62,780 bases of DNA, taken from assembly GCA_016278615.1 (NCBI GenBank), contig JADQBM010000018.1, forward strand, positions 1 through 62,780. The letters are read 5' to 3'. The DNA comes from Clostridia bacterium (GTDB taxonomy: Bacteria > Bacillota > Clostridia > Peptostreptococcales > JAAYPU01). The position numbers and the translations under genes were made by a program. Within the stretch, counting starts at the first letter, position 1, and each line of letters starts with the position of its first letter. Under the pieces are notes generated by a model. It was given only the letters and a program-made list of their open reading frames with translations. It searched no databases and was not told the origin of the DNA. This document shows, piece by piece, positions 25,705 to 34,307 of the stretch.

Positions 25705-25831
25705 AACCCACGAAATTATAAATTATAGATAACAGATAAGAGATAACAGATAAGAGTTAAGGTGGAAATTATGACAAAGTCATAATTTCTTTCCATCATT
25801 ATTCATTATTCATTGTTCATTGTTCATTTAT
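25705..25831. repeat. Repeat cluster inside the hydrogenase operon
   Basis: Three simple elements are packed between two genes of one operon: GATAACAGATAAGA in tandem (25725-25756), a perfect 11-bp hairpin GAAATTATGAC / GTCATAATTTC (25765-25789), and ATTCATTATTCATTGTTCAT-type repeats (about 25797-25828). The first and last kinds also occur near 33902, 34602 and 58376. Confidence 0.7.
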
Positions 25832-25833
25832 TA

Positions 25834-26226
25834 TCAGGCTCTTTCAAAATTCATTTCCAAAACAAGATCCTTTATAGGTTCGCCACCTTTTATATGTTTT
25901 TCAATGATGGAATGTACTTTATCAGGTTTCACGTTGCCGTATAATACTGGCTTTTCTCCTGGTTTATTGACTTGAACCGTGGGTTCTGAATGACAATACC
26001 CGATACACCCTACAGGCACGACTTTTACATGATTTAACTTTTCCTTTTGTATTTCATCCACAAAAGCATTCAGTGTTTCTCGTGCACCTGAAGAAATACC
26101 ACAAGTAGCCATGCCAATCATCACTTCTATTTTGTCTGTAATAGAATCCCCTTCTTCACGAAGATTAACTTTTTCATAATGCTCTTCTCTAATTTTTTTC
26201 AACTCTTCAATTGTTTTTATTTTCAT
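25834..26226 (-). CDS. 2Fe-2S thioredoxin-like ferredoxin subunit of the hydrogenase operon
   Basis: A 130-residue protein with four cysteines in the thioredoxin-like ferredoxin pattern (ATCGISSGA near residue 41, GCIGYCHSEP near residues 77-81). The domain is like the C-terminal half of NuoE and the N-terminus of HydB. An extra small gene of this kind is known in the hyd operons of Acetobacterium-type bacteria. It would pass electrons between the NADH site and HydA. It overlaps the end of hydC by 20 nt. The position favours an integral role in the complex. Confidence 0.85.
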   Translation of the reverse strand: MKIKTIEELKKIREEHYEKVNLREEGDSITDKIEVMIGMATCGISSGARETLNAFVDEIQKEKLNHVKVVPVGCIGYCHSEPTVQVNKPGEKPVLYGNVKPDKVHSIIEKHIKGGEPIKDLVLEMNFERA

Positions 26227-26752
26227 TTTTACCCACCTTCATCTCGCTATAAGTATTGATTATTCCATCTATATCCTCTACCTTAACACGCCCATATACT
26301 TTATCATCTACCATTACAACAGGCGCTAAACCACAAGCTCCAATGCATCGAACATCTTTCAGAGTAAACAAACCGTCTTCCGTGATTTCATTGGACTCCA
26401 CAGATAACTTCTCCTTGAAATACTCTACAATGGCATCTGCGCCCCTTACAAAACACGCAGTCCCCATACAAACACTTATGGTATGTTTGCCTCTGGGCTT
26501 TGTGGTGAAATAGGAATAAAAACTGACAACCCCAAATACTTCAGCACCTGGGATTCCTAATTTTCTGGCGATATAAAGCTGTACATCTCTTGGAAGATAT
26601 CCAAAAAGATTTTGTGCTTTATGAAGGGTCTCGATCAAAGCGCCATCCGTTGTTTCCATTTGATCTATGAATTTGCTCAGTTCATTAAATTTTTCTTTTG
26701 GGAGATTATCTGATATTGGTGCTGTCACACTAATCTCTGCAGGCTTTGTCAT
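26207..26752 (-). CDS. hydC: Hydrogenase NuoE-like subunit HydC
   Basis: A NuoE/HydC protein of about 181 residues: a helical N-terminus (LIETLHKAQNLFGYLPRDVQLYIA in part), then a 2Fe-2S thioredoxin-like fold with cluster ligands in SVCMGTACFVRGA and RCIGACGLAPVVMV. It forms the small subunit of the NADH-oxidising module. The ATG at 26752 has AAAGGA 8 nt upstream and starts where the family usually starts; the open frame goes 20 codons further but without a box. It is the first gene of the operon hydC - 2Fe-2S - hydB - hydA. Confidence 0.93.
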   Translation of the reverse strand: MTKPAEISVTAPISDNLPKEKFNELSKFIDQMETTDGALIETLHKAQNLFGYLPRDVQLYIARKLGIPGAEVFGVVSFYSYFTTKPRGKHTISVCMGTACFVRGADAIVEYFKEKLSVESNEITEDGLFTLKDVRCIGACGLAPVVMVDDKVYGRVKVEDIDGIINTYSEMKVGKNENKNN

Positions 26753-26828
26753 TTTAATCGTCCTTTCAACCCATAATTGTTCTATTAAATAATATCCCCT
26801 GCTTTTATTCATTTATCCCGTGATAGTA

Positions 26829-26868
26829 AAACTGCCCTCATTATTATTTTAGCAATGAGGGCAGTTTA
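26829..26868 (-). terminator. Rho-independent terminator after nhaC-like gene
   Basis: AAACTGCCCTCATT and AATGAGGGCAGTTT form a 14-bp perfect stem; minus-strand reading is followed by TTTTAC. It separates the alanine/opine operon from the hydrogenase operon. Confidence 0.85.
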
Positions 26869-26926
26869 AAATTATCTTTACATATATATCACTTTGTTTA
26901 TAAACTATCAAGTTCAGAATGCATTT

Positions 26927-28450
26927 TTATAAAATACCAATTATCAAATACGCAATTAATGTAATTAGCGCTGCAACTGAAGCATAAGGCAGCTGTGTTT
27001 TAACATGATCAATATGATCCGAGGCAGCTCCAAAAGAGGCCAAAATAGTCGTGTCCGATAACGGAGAACAATGGTCTCCAAATACACCTCCACCTGCAAT
27101 TGCACCAACTGTAGCAAATACCAAAGGATCAATTTGATTGCCTGTAAATGAGAAAGCTAACGGTATAGCAATGGGAATCATGATTGCGAAGGTTCCCCAA
27201 GATGTGCCTGTTGAAAAGGAGATACCAGCACAAAGAAGAAACACAATTAGTGGCAGTATGGTCGGAGTCAACCATGATTGTGTGCTTTCAATCACATATT
27301 GCGCGGTTCCGACTTCCTTACTGAGGGTATTGATTACGTAAGCCATGGCTAAAATAATAATTGCCGGCGTTACGCCTTTAATTCCTTGAACTGCTGTATC
27401 AAAAATATCTTTTATCATGAGTCTTTGAGCCACAAGTGCAATTCCCAAAAAGAATACAGCAAACATAAAGGCTTCTAAAGTTTTGGCTGACCCCAAAAAG
27501 ATATAGGTTCCTACCGCAACACAGATAACAATTAACACAGGAAATATAAAGTTTATAAATAATCTTGGCTTCACAATCTCTTCGGCCATTTGAATCTCTG
27601 ATAATTCGACCCCCATCAAGGGTTGAGCATTATCACCTAAAACCTTTCCTTCTTTCATTGCTCTCTCTTCTGCTCTTTTCATTGGACCAAATTCAGGAAC
27701 AATACCAAGGGCAATAAGACCTACCATTAAGACAGCCAATATGGCATAAAAGTTGAAAGCTACTGACTTAAAAAACACTTGGGTTGCGACGGCGACGTCT
27801 GTTATGGGTCCATATCCAATTAATAAACCTGCAATAAAAACACCCCACGCACTAAATGGAATTAGAACTGCCATAGGTGCAGACGTCGAGTCACAAATAT
27901 AAGCCAATTTTTCTCTAGATATTTTAGCTTTATCTGTTAAATCTTTCATAACTGGTCCAACAAAAAGTGGTGAAAAATAATCGCTGAAGAAAATAAACAT
28001 TCCCAAGAACCAACCTAGGAGTTGAACACCTTTCCTAGTTTTTATTTTGCCACCAGCAACCCTGCTAAATTCAGCAGTTGACCCTGTCTTTAAGAAAAAT
28101 GCGACCAATATACCTATAAAAACTTCTATCATTACGACCCATATAAAGTCCCCGTTTCCTAATGCTTTCATAAATATCCGTGGAAGACCCCAAAGACCTT
28201 CCCCTAAAATAAATAGACCTGTAATGCTTGCAAGTAAAAGGGAATAGACCGCTTCTCTTGTAATAAAGGCAAAAATGACAGCCATAACAGCTGGAAGAAC
28301 TGACCATGCCCCATAGTTTACAATTCCATCACTATTTTCAGGAAACTCTCCTTTTACTAAAATAATTATGATTATTAGAGCAAATATAGCGAGGGAAATA
28401 AAGTTAAGCTTTTTAGTTTTAGCATTCTTTAGACTGATTGAATTTTCCAT
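26927..28450 (-). CDS. NhaC-family Na+/H+ antiporter-like transporter
   Basis: About 507 residues with 12 or so hydrophobic segments. Motifs typical of the NhaC superfamily are seen: FFSDYFSPLFVGPVM, the repeat signature GTSWGTFAIMIPIAIPLAF, and GGGVFGDHCSPLSDTTILAS. Members exchange Na+ with H+ or move organic anions with Na+; MleN, a malate/lactate carrier, belongs here. Because it is the last gene of an alanine/opine-dehydrogenase operon, it may import the substrate or export a product (inference). AAAGGGG precedes the ATG at 28450. Confidence 0.88.
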   Translation of the reverse strand: MENSISLKNAKTKKLNFISLAIFALIIIIILVKGEFPENSDGIVNYGAWSVLPAVMAVIFAFITREAVYSLLLASITGLFILGEGLWGLPRIFMKALGNGDFIWVVMIEVFIGILVAFFLKTGSTAEFSRVAGGKIKTRKGVQLLGWFLGMFIFFSDYFSPLFVGPVMKDLTDKAKISREKLAYICDSTSAPMAVLIPFSAWGVFIAGLLIGYGPITDVAVATQVFFKSVAFNFYAILAVLMVGLIALGIVPEFGPMKRAEERAMKEGKVLGDNAQPLMGVELSEIQMAEEIVKPRLFINFIFPVLIVICVAVGTYIFLGSAKTLEAFMFAVFFLGIALVAQRLMIKDIFDTAVQGIKGVTPAIIILAMAYVINTLSKEVGTAQYVIESTQSWLTPTILPLIVFLLCAGISFSTGTSWGTFAIMIPIAIPLAFSFTGNQIDPLVFATVGAIAGGGVFGDHCSPLSDTTILASFGAASDHIDHVKTQLPYASVAALITLIAYLIIGIL

Positions 28451-28478
28451 ATTCAATCCCCTTTCTCTTATAATTTAA

Positions 28479-29555
28479 TTATAATACATTTGTGAGCTTT
28501 TTGATTATATCTTTGCTTAATCCTAATGAATCAGGTGTTCTTTCTTTATTCTCTCTATATGGCCTATTCATAATGACAGAAGCAATATTGATAATAGAAT
28601 CCATTAGGGGTGTTTCTACACCTATTTCTTTAGCAAGTTCTGACATAAAAACGAGTCCATAGCCTACATCTTCATTCAAATACCTATGTTCCAGTTGACT
28701 TTGGGCTTTAATACCTTTAAATCCATGGGCTGTTCGATATCCATTCATATAATTTTCTTCTTGCATATAACCTTGCATTTTACCGATTACAGGATCCGGA
28801 AGTATTGGAACATTTAATTTCTCACCAATAAGAAGTCTCTCTTTATCGAGGGCTTCAATTAACCTTCCTACACTGGGCATGACCCCCTCTTCGTAAAATA
28901 AAAATTCTTCTGCGCGTTCAATCAATGCTGCGTTCATTAAAGTCACCGCTGGATGTATGATAGGGTTCGCATTTTGTAGTATTGTTTGCAAAACATGTTT
29001 TGCCGGTAATAATGCTGGATATACGTCTTGAATTTCTTTTAGCACTTCTTCTGTCAATGTAGATGGAACTGCCGATAAAAAAATACCTCCTTTCAATTTT
29101 AAATAGATTTGTACTTTACCAGGTTTTATAATTCTACAAGCATAAGGCAATGTAGAAGTCTCTGCGATAACAATGGATTCATCATTCAATTCGTATCCCA
29201 GACTGCTTTTAAATATCAAACTACCTCCACAAGACCCGGGGCATACTATGATTTTTTGACCTTTTTGAATAAAGTCCTTAGAAGCTTGTGCAAATTTTTT
29301 TGTGCTGAATGCCGGTCCAACAACCATTATTAGCGCTGCATCAACAATAACCTTTTCAATGTCATGACCTGCATATTTGATCTTTGCAAAACCTGAAAAA
29401 TCTCCTTCAACCAACACCCCCCCTTTTTCATTAATGGCTCTAATATTCTCATGGAATTCTTCGAAATCGAATAGAAATACCTCATAACCTTTTAGACTAA
29501 AATCTGCAGCTACTGCACATCCTCCGTTACCTGAACCTAAAACAGCAACTTTCAT
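28479..29555 (-). CDS. NAD/NADP opine dehydrogenase-like enzyme
   Basis: A 358-residue Rossmann enzyme with GSGNGGCAVAADF at the N-terminus and the C-terminal helical domain of octopine/nopaline dehydrogenases (NANPIIHPAVTLMNAALIERAEEF in part; the conserved H is in NPIIHPA). These enzymes split or form secondary amines that join an amino acid and a 2-oxo acid. Coupled with an alanine dehydrogenase, the likely direction is opine (for instance alanopine-like) to amino acid plus pyruvate. Six bases separate it from the ald stop codon. The exact substrate cannot be inferred. Confidence 0.85.
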   Translation of the reverse strand: MKVAVLGSGNGGCAVAADFSLKGYEVFLFDFEEFHENIRAINEKGGVLVEGDFSGFAKIKYAGHDIEKVIVDAALIMVVGPAFSTKKFAQASKDFIQKGQKIIVCPGSCGGSLIFKSSLGYELNDESIVIAETSTLPYACRIIKPGKVQIYLKLKGGIFLSAVPSTLTEEVLKEIQDVYPALLPAKHVLQTILQNANPIIHPAVTLMNAALIERAEEFLFYEEGVMPSVGRLIEALDKERLLIGEKLNVPILPDPVIGKMQGYMQEENYMNGYRTAHGFKGIKAQSQLEHRYLNEDVGYGLVFMSELAKEIGVETPLMDSIINIASVIMNRPYRENKERTPDSLGLSKDIIKKLTNVL

Positions 29556-29561
29556 ATTTGA

Positions 29562-30695
29562 CTACACATCCTCTCTTTTAATAGTATTTAATGCTGTTAC
29601 TGCTTTCATATAAGGGATATTAAATTTTTCTGCTGTTTCTTTTATTGTTAATCTTCCTTTATAAAAACTTAAGCCTTTTCTAAAACATTCATCTTCAGTT
29701 AAAGCTTTTTCTAATCCAAGATCAGCAATTTTTAAAGCATAGGGAAGGGTTATGTTGCTAAGTGATTGGGTAGCAGTTTGAGAAAATGCAGAGGGAATGT
29801 TATCAACCGCATAATGCATAATACCCTCTTCAAAATAAACGGGATTATCATGGGTTGTAGGTCTTGAAGTTTCAATGGCCCCCATTTCATCACAAGATAC
29901 GTCAACAATTAAAGCATTAGGTTTCATTGTTTTTAAGTCTTCTCTATAAATTAAATGCCCTTTCGAATTCTTATTCCACAAAATACAATTGATCAGCACA
30001 TCTGCATATTTCAATGTTTCAACGATATTGCTTCGGTTAGAATAAAGCAACTCTACATTATTGGGTAATTTATATTTTGCTTCTTCTAATTTTTCCATGT
30101 CCTTATCTAATACAGTGACTCTATTCCCCAATGCTGCGGCCAATTCAGCCGCCCCTAACCCCGAGCTGCCCGCTCCAATGATTGCAATAGAAGGTGATTT
30201 AACGCCATGCACGTTTGCAAGCATCAACCCTTTACCCCCATGTATGCTTTGAGAATGCGTCATTGCAGCAATAAAGCCACCCTTTCCCGCAATCTCACTC
30301 ATGGGTTTTAGGAGAGGGAATCCACCATTTGCGTCTTCAATATCCTCATAAGATACTGCAATAACCTTTTTTCCCAGCATTACTTCTGTCATTTCTAAGT
30401 TCGAATTTGAATGTAAATAGGTGAAAATGATGAGTCCTTCTCTCATATATCTGTACTCAGATGGTAAAATTTCTTTTACCTTATAAATCATTTCTGCATT
30501 TTTATAGACATCCTCAACACTTGTACAAAATGCGCCTGATTTTATATAATCTTCATCCCTATATCCGCTACCAACTCCTGCATTTTTTTCAATAAAAACT
30601 TCATGTCCTTTTTGAACAAAATCTCTAACCCCTGTTGGCGTTATAGCAACTCGATATTCATTACTTTTTATTTCTTTTGGTACTCCAATTCGCAT
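29562..30695 (-). CDS. ald: Alanine dehydrogenase
   Basis: Converts L-alanine, NAD and water into pyruvate, ammonium and NADH. The 377-residue protein has the AlaDH/PNT N-terminal domain (MRIGVPKEIKSNEYRVAITP), catalytic Lys in YKVKEILPSEY and His in FTYLHSNS, a Rossmann motif GAGSSGLGAAELAAALG and the dimer segment VDNIPSAFSQTATQSLSN. The ATG after GGAGGTAAC is used in preference to the GTG just before it. It heads the sigma-54-type operon with the opine dehydrogenase-like and transporter genes. Confidence 0.93.
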   Translation of the reverse strand: MRIGVPKEIKSNEYRVAITPTGVRDFVQKGHEVFIEKNAGVGSGYRDEDYIKSGAFCTSVEDVYKNAEMIYKVKEILPSEYRYMREGLIIFTYLHSNSNLEMTEVMLGKKVIAVSYEDIEDANGGFPLLKPMSEIAGKGGFIAAMTHSQSIHGGKGLMLANVHGVKSPSIAIIGAGSSGLGAAELAAALGNRVTVLDKDMEKLEEAKYKLPNNVELLYSNRSNIVETLKYADVLINCILWNKNSKGHLIYREDLKTMKPNALIVDVSCDEMGAIETSRPTTHDNPVYFEEGIMHYAVDNIPSAFSQTATQSLSNITLPYALKIADLGLEKALTEDECFRKGLSFYKGRLTIKETAEKFNIPYMKAVTALNTIKREDV

Positions 30696-30741
30696 CACGT
30701 TACCTCCATATAATCTTTTTCAATTCTTAAGCCTTATATAG

Positions 30742-30758
30742 AGCAACTTATATGCCAA
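30742..30758 (-). promoter_or_regulatory. Sigma-54 (-24/-12) promoter of the ald operon
   Basis: Minus strand TTGGCATATAAGTTGCT. The GG and GC dinucleotides are 10 bp apart, as required, and the flanking TT/CA and TT/T bases match the consensus. It lies about 47 nt before the ald start codon and next to a gene for a sigma-54 activator. Confidence 0.88.
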
Positions 30759-30819
30759 TCTCTCAAAGCATTGGAAATGCTGTATTTGTTTAAAGTGCCT
30801 ATGTAAAAGAAAGACGTTT

Positions 30820-30835
30820 CGCCAATTATTTGTCG
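30820..30835 (-). promoter_or_regulatory. Candidate enhancer (UAS) for the sigma-54 activator
   Basis: CGCCAATTATTTGTCG is a 16-bp palindrome with a single mismatched pair (CGNCAAWTAWTTGNCG). It lies about 70 bp upstream of the -24 element, between the activator gene's terminator and the promoter. A weaker related sequence, CGACAGTTATTCGTC, is at about 30892-30906. This is the usual place and form of an activator-binding site; the identity of the binder is inferred. Confidence 0.6.
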
Positions 30836-30849
30836 GTATAATTAAGCTT

Positions 30850-30882
30850 AAAAAAAATACCGCTAAGTTTTTAGCGGTATTT
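30850..30882 (-). terminator. Rho-independent terminator of the activator gene
   Basis: Minus strand ATACCGCTAA / TTAGCGGTAT stem with loop AAAC, followed by eight T. It isolates the activator gene from the ald operon. Confidence 0.9.
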
Positions 30883-30903
30883 GAAATAGGCGACAGTTAT
30901 TCG

Positions 30904-32322
30904 TCACTTGAACAGTTCTAAATCAATCTGGTATAAATTTATTTTGTATTTTAAAGTTTGTCTGGGTATCTTTAATAATTCCCCTGATTTTGTAAGGTTC
31001 CCACCTGTATGTGTCAATGCTTTTATAATCATTTCTGTCTCAACTTTTCTCACTTCATCATTTAATGCTGTCCAAGTCGTAAAATCTTGATGCTGTAGTT
31101 TGCTTTTTTTGTTGGTAGTGTTATCCTCTATAATATGCTTCATATAGATGGGCAAGTGCGTAATTTCTAGTATTTTTTCATCTGTTATGCTCACCATGGA
31201 TTCGATAATGTGCTTCAATTCTCTGACATTACCCTTCCATTCATAATTAATAAATAATTTTAATAAGTTTTTGGAAATACCATTTACCTTTTTATTGTAC
31301 ATTTTATTACTAATGTTTATAAATTCATGGATATATAAAGAGATATCCTCAACTCTCTCTCTTAGAGGAACCAATCTAAGTATTCCACTACTAAACCGAT
31401 AAAAAAGGTCTTCCCTTAGCAATTTATTTTTTATTGCTTCCATAGGGTCTATATTCATCGCTGCAATAATTTTTACATTTATTCTTCTTTCTTTAGTTGA
31501 GCCTACTGCTCTGATAACACGATCTTGCAATACCCTTAATAGTTTTGCTTGAAGATTTAAAGGCATGGAATTTATTTCATCTAAAAACAATGTCCCTCCG
31601 TTAGCTATTTCAAATAAACCCTCGGATTTTTTTGCTCCTGTATAAGCCCCTTCCTCCGTGCCAAACAATAACGATTCAAAAAGGCTTTCAGGAATTGCAG
31701 CACAGTTTTGAGCTACAAATTTTTCTTCGTTGCGCTCACTATAATCAACCATTGCCTGCACAAACATTTCTTTTCCTGTTCCTGTTTCACCATAGATTAA
31801 AATTGGGTTTTCTGATTTTGCATATATTTTTGCTACTTCAATATTCTTTTCCATTTCCTTATTTGAAGTAATAATTTCTTCAAAAGATACTTTCTGAGGA
31901 GATATTTTAGCTTCAATTACTGATTCTTTTTCATTTTTCTTTATTAATTTTGATTGAATGTCATCATCAATAGAAGTAATATCCTTAGAAAGTTCAATTG
32001 CGCCAACAATTTCTCCCTTATTAATAATGGGAATCGTTAAATTTCTTGTATTAAAAACATTCCCGTTCATATCAATAAACTTTTGGTTTTCTTTAATCAC
32101 AATCTTTCCGGTTTTAATACATTCAACCATTGAACTTTCGGCATGTTTCATGTTTGGGTATATTTCGAAGAAATTTTTGTTTAAATAGTCTGAATAAGTG
32201 TTTTCATGTAAGCTGCCATCAAAACGCGGGTTAAATCTCAATGTATGAATGATCGTATAATACTTGTCAACAATTAATACAGAATCCACATAATCCATGG
32301 TCCAATTGTTTTTATTAACCAT
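30904..32322 (-). CDS. Sigma-54-dependent activator, PAS-AAA+-Fis
   Basis: Residues about 10-130 form a PAS-like sensor domain (DSVLIVDKYYTIIHTLRF ... VGAIELSKDIT). The AAA+ domain follows at about 155-390 with GETGTGKE (Walker A), GAYTGA (the sigma-54 contact loop, Tyr for the usual Phe), GGTLFLDEIN (Walker B) and an arginine-rich sensor region. The C-terminus is a Fis-type helix-turn-helix (NLTKSGELLKIPRQTLKYKI). The ATG at 32322 has GGGGGA upstream. It is transcribed in the same direction as the ald operon and ends in its own terminator, so it is the likely activator of that operon; the inducer could be sensed by the PAS domain. Confidence 0.92.
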   Translation of the reverse strand: MVNKNNWTMDYVDSVLIVDKYYTIIHTLRFNPRFDGSLHENTYSDYLNKNFFEIYPNMKHAESSMVECIKTGKIVIKENQKFIDMNGNVFNTRNLTIPIINKGEIVGAIELSKDITSIDDDIQSKLIKKNEKESVIEAKISPQKVSFEEIITSNKEMEKNIEVAKIYAKSENPILIYGETGTGKEMFVQAMVDYSERNEEKFVAQNCAAIPESLFESLLFGTEEGAYTGAKKSEGLFEIANGGTLFLDEINSMPLNLQAKLLRVLQDRVIRAVGSTKERRINVKIIAAMNIDPMEAIKNKLLREDLFYRFSSGILRLVPLRERVEDISLYIHEFINISNKMYNKKVNGISKNLLKLFINYEWKGNVRELKHIIESMVSITDEKILEITHLPIYMKHIIEDNTTNKKSKLQHQDFTTWTALNDEVRKVETEMIIKALTHTGGNLTKSGELLKIPRQTLKYKINLYQIDLELFK

Positions 32323-32424
32323 TAGCAGTCCCCCAAACATTATTAATAATATGATTATACAGAAATTTCTATATTATAGCAATTTCAGGACAATGCCTCT
32401 AATTAATATGGTATTCCTTAACGC

Positions 32425-33723
32425 TTAATCGAATCCTTTAATCAGTTTTTCTTCCAGCATGGTTTGCATCGCTTTCATGATCCCATACTTTGAACTTTCA
32501 TAAGTTAATCCCCCTTGAAAGTATACGATATATGGCTCGCGAATGGGTGCATCTGCACTCAATTCAATGGATGAACCCTGTACAAAAGCGCCTGCGGCCA
32601 TAATGACTGGATCTTCGTAACCCGGCATATTCCAGGGTTCTGGCTTTACATGTGAATCTACGGGTGCAGCCGCCTGAACCCCTTGGCAAAAAGCAATGAC
32701 TGCTTCTGGAGAACCCAACTTAACAGACTGTATGATATCACTTCTAGGTTCAGTGTGTTTAGGACACACTTCATAACCAAGATTCTCAAATATTTTGGAG
32801 CAGAGAATAGCACCTTTTACCGCACCATTAACTGTTTTGGGTGCTATAAAAAGACCTTGAAACATATTCCTGGTCTGTCCAAAAGTCAGCCCACATTCTT
32901 TACCGATGCCTTGGGAGGTCATTCGATAGGAGATCTGTTTGATTAGATCTTTCCTTCCCACCACGTATCCTCCAGTAAGAGCCAATCCTCCTCCTGGATT
33001 CTTTATAAGAGAACCTGCCATTACATCTACACCTACTTCGGTAGGTTCAAGAATATCTAAAAATTCTCCATAACAATTATCTACCATACATATGATATTT
33101 GGATTGATTTTTTTAATGAAACTTGTCCATTCTTTAATTTCATCAATGGTAATGGCCTTTCTCCAACCATAACCAGTTGCACGCTGTAAAGATATCATTT
33201 TAGTTTTTTCTGTTATGGTCTGCCGTAATTCTTCAAAATCAATCTTTCCCTCAGGAGTTAATTCAACTTGTTTATATCTAATACCGAATTCCTTTAAAGA
33301 GCCATTATTCTCCCCTCGAATTCCAATTACTTCTTCTAAAGTATCATAAGGCTTTCCTGAGGCATAGATCAATTCATCTTCAGGACGCAAAATCCCTGCC
33401 AGGGTTAATGTTAAGGCATGGGTTCCATTTACTATGGTAGGTCTAACAATGGCGTCTTCTGTACCAAAAAGCTTTGCATAGGCTTTCTCAAGGGTCTCTC
33501 TCCCTACATCATCGTAACCATAGCCTGTATTCCAACCAAAATGCATATCACTCAAACGGCATTTTTGAAAAACATCTAATACCTTGTATTGGTTGTATGC
33601 CATTGTATCATCCAATGCGTCATAGATTTCAGTTAGCTGTGTCTCAGCTTTGTGGATAAGATCAATGATTAAAGGGTCAATTCCCATTCTTTCTACTAAA
33701 AATTGCTCCGTTTTTCCTGACAT
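32425..33723 (-). CDS. Methionine gamma-lyase-like PLP enzyme (aluminium resistance protein family)
   Basis: A 432-residue fold-type I PLP enzyme. The lysine that should bind PLP is in MAGSLIKNPGGGLALTGGYVVG; other family sequences are FGWNTGYGYDDVGRE near the N-terminus, DNCYGEF (the PLP-binding aspartate region) and YFQGGLTYE near the end. Many clostridia have it next to hfq and miaA, as here. The family is annotated as methionine gamma-lyase or as aluminium resistance protein; neither activity is proven for this protein. The start shown follows the 42-bp tandem repeats. Confidence 0.85.
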   Translation of the reverse strand: MSGKTEQFLVERMGIDPLIIDLIHKAETQLTEIYDALDDTMAYNQYKVLDVFQKCRLSDMHFGWNTGYGYDDVGRETLEKAYAKLFGTEDAIVRPTIVNGTHALTLTLAGILRPEDELIYASGKPYDTLEEVIGIRGENNGSLKEFGIRYKQVELTPEGKIDFEELRQTITEKTKMISLQRATGYGWRKAITIDEIKEWTSFIKKINPNIICMVDNCYGEFLDILEPTEVGVDVMAGSLIKNPGGGLALTGGYVVGRKDLIKQISYRMTSQGIGKECGLTFGQTRNMFQGLFIAPKTVNGAVKGAILCSKIFENLGYEVCPKHTEPRSDIIQSVKLGSPEAVIAFCQGVQAAAPVDSHVKPEPWNMPGYEDPVIMAAGAFVQGSSIELSADAPIREPYIVYFQGGLTYESSKYGIMKAMQTMLEEKLIKGFD

Positions 33724-33745
33724 GTTTGTCTCCTTGGATAAAGAA

Positions 33746-33870
33746 TTAAGTTTAAGTGGACGCCTTTGGCGTAGGTTAAGTTGAGTGTTAAGTTTAAGTG
33801 GACGCCTTTGGCGCAGGTTAAGTTGAGTGTTAAGTTTAAGTGGACGCCTTTGGCGTAGATTGAGTTTAAA
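33746..33870. repeat. Three tandem 42-bp repeats
   Basis: Units at 33746-33787, 33788-33829 and 33830-33870 (last one diverged at the end) begin TTAAGTTTAAGTGGACGCC and contain the hairpin CGCCTTTGGCG. Units one and two differ by one base. They sit in the 5' leader of the PLP-enzyme gene. A minus-strand open frame across them is only an artefact of the 42-bp period. Confidence 0.9.
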
Positions 33871-33932
33871 TAGAAGATTCTGTGAAATAAATCCACCATA
33901 ACTGTTATCTATTATCTTTTATCTCTTATCTT

Positions 33933-34307
33933 TCACTTAAGTTCTTCCATTGGTTCTCCAATTTCTATGATGTGAAAATCGGGGTCATAAAATCGCATGA
34001 CTTTTTGCCCCCAAGGTTGCGCTTGAATTCCGTGTATAAACACTACATGATTTTTGAGTTTTTCATATAAAGTGTCTATTTCAGCTTCTTCAAAATATAA
34101 TTCAAAATTTCCTGATTTTTTTGTAATCATGTTATGCTTTTCTCCAAGGAGATTTTTAAAATGATCCTCCAAATGAATGGCAAAATCACCTTCAAAAACC
34201 AAATTCTCACCGTAATCAAACTTAACCTTTTGACCTAGTAAATTTTCATAAAAATCTCTTGATACCTTCATATCTTTCACAACTATTAATGAGCAAATAA
34301 ATTTCAA
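33933..34307 (-). CDS. Glyoxalase/bleomycin-resistance (VOC) family protein
   Basis: A 124-residue protein with the beta-alpha-beta-beta-beta pattern of the VOC fold: FICSLIVVKDMKVSRDFYENLLG, a central FAIHLEDHF, and RFYDPDFHIIEIGEPM at the end, where the final E is a usual metal ligand. Substrate unknown; members remove or resist toxic small molecules. The start is a TTG with AGGAG 9 nt upstream. It stands alone between the PLP-enzyme gene and a repeat-rich spacer. Confidence 0.85.
   Translation of the reverse strand: MKFICSLIVVKDMKVSRDFYENLLGQKVKFDYGENLVFEGDFAIHLEDHFKNLLGEKHNMITKKSGNFELYFEEAEIDTLYEKLKNHVVFIHGIQAQPWGQKVMRFYDPDFHIIEIGEPMEELK

Noticed and set aside
30904-32322. GAYTGA as a sign of loss of sigma-54 contact
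   Set aside because: Tyr for Phe at this position is found in working activators, and the adjacent operon has a clear -24/-12 promoter.
33696-33899. 67-codon minus-strand frame with repeated AKGVHLNLTLNLT peptide
   Set aside because: It only exists because the 42-bp repeat unit is divisible by three and it overlaps the gene start region; no box or family.
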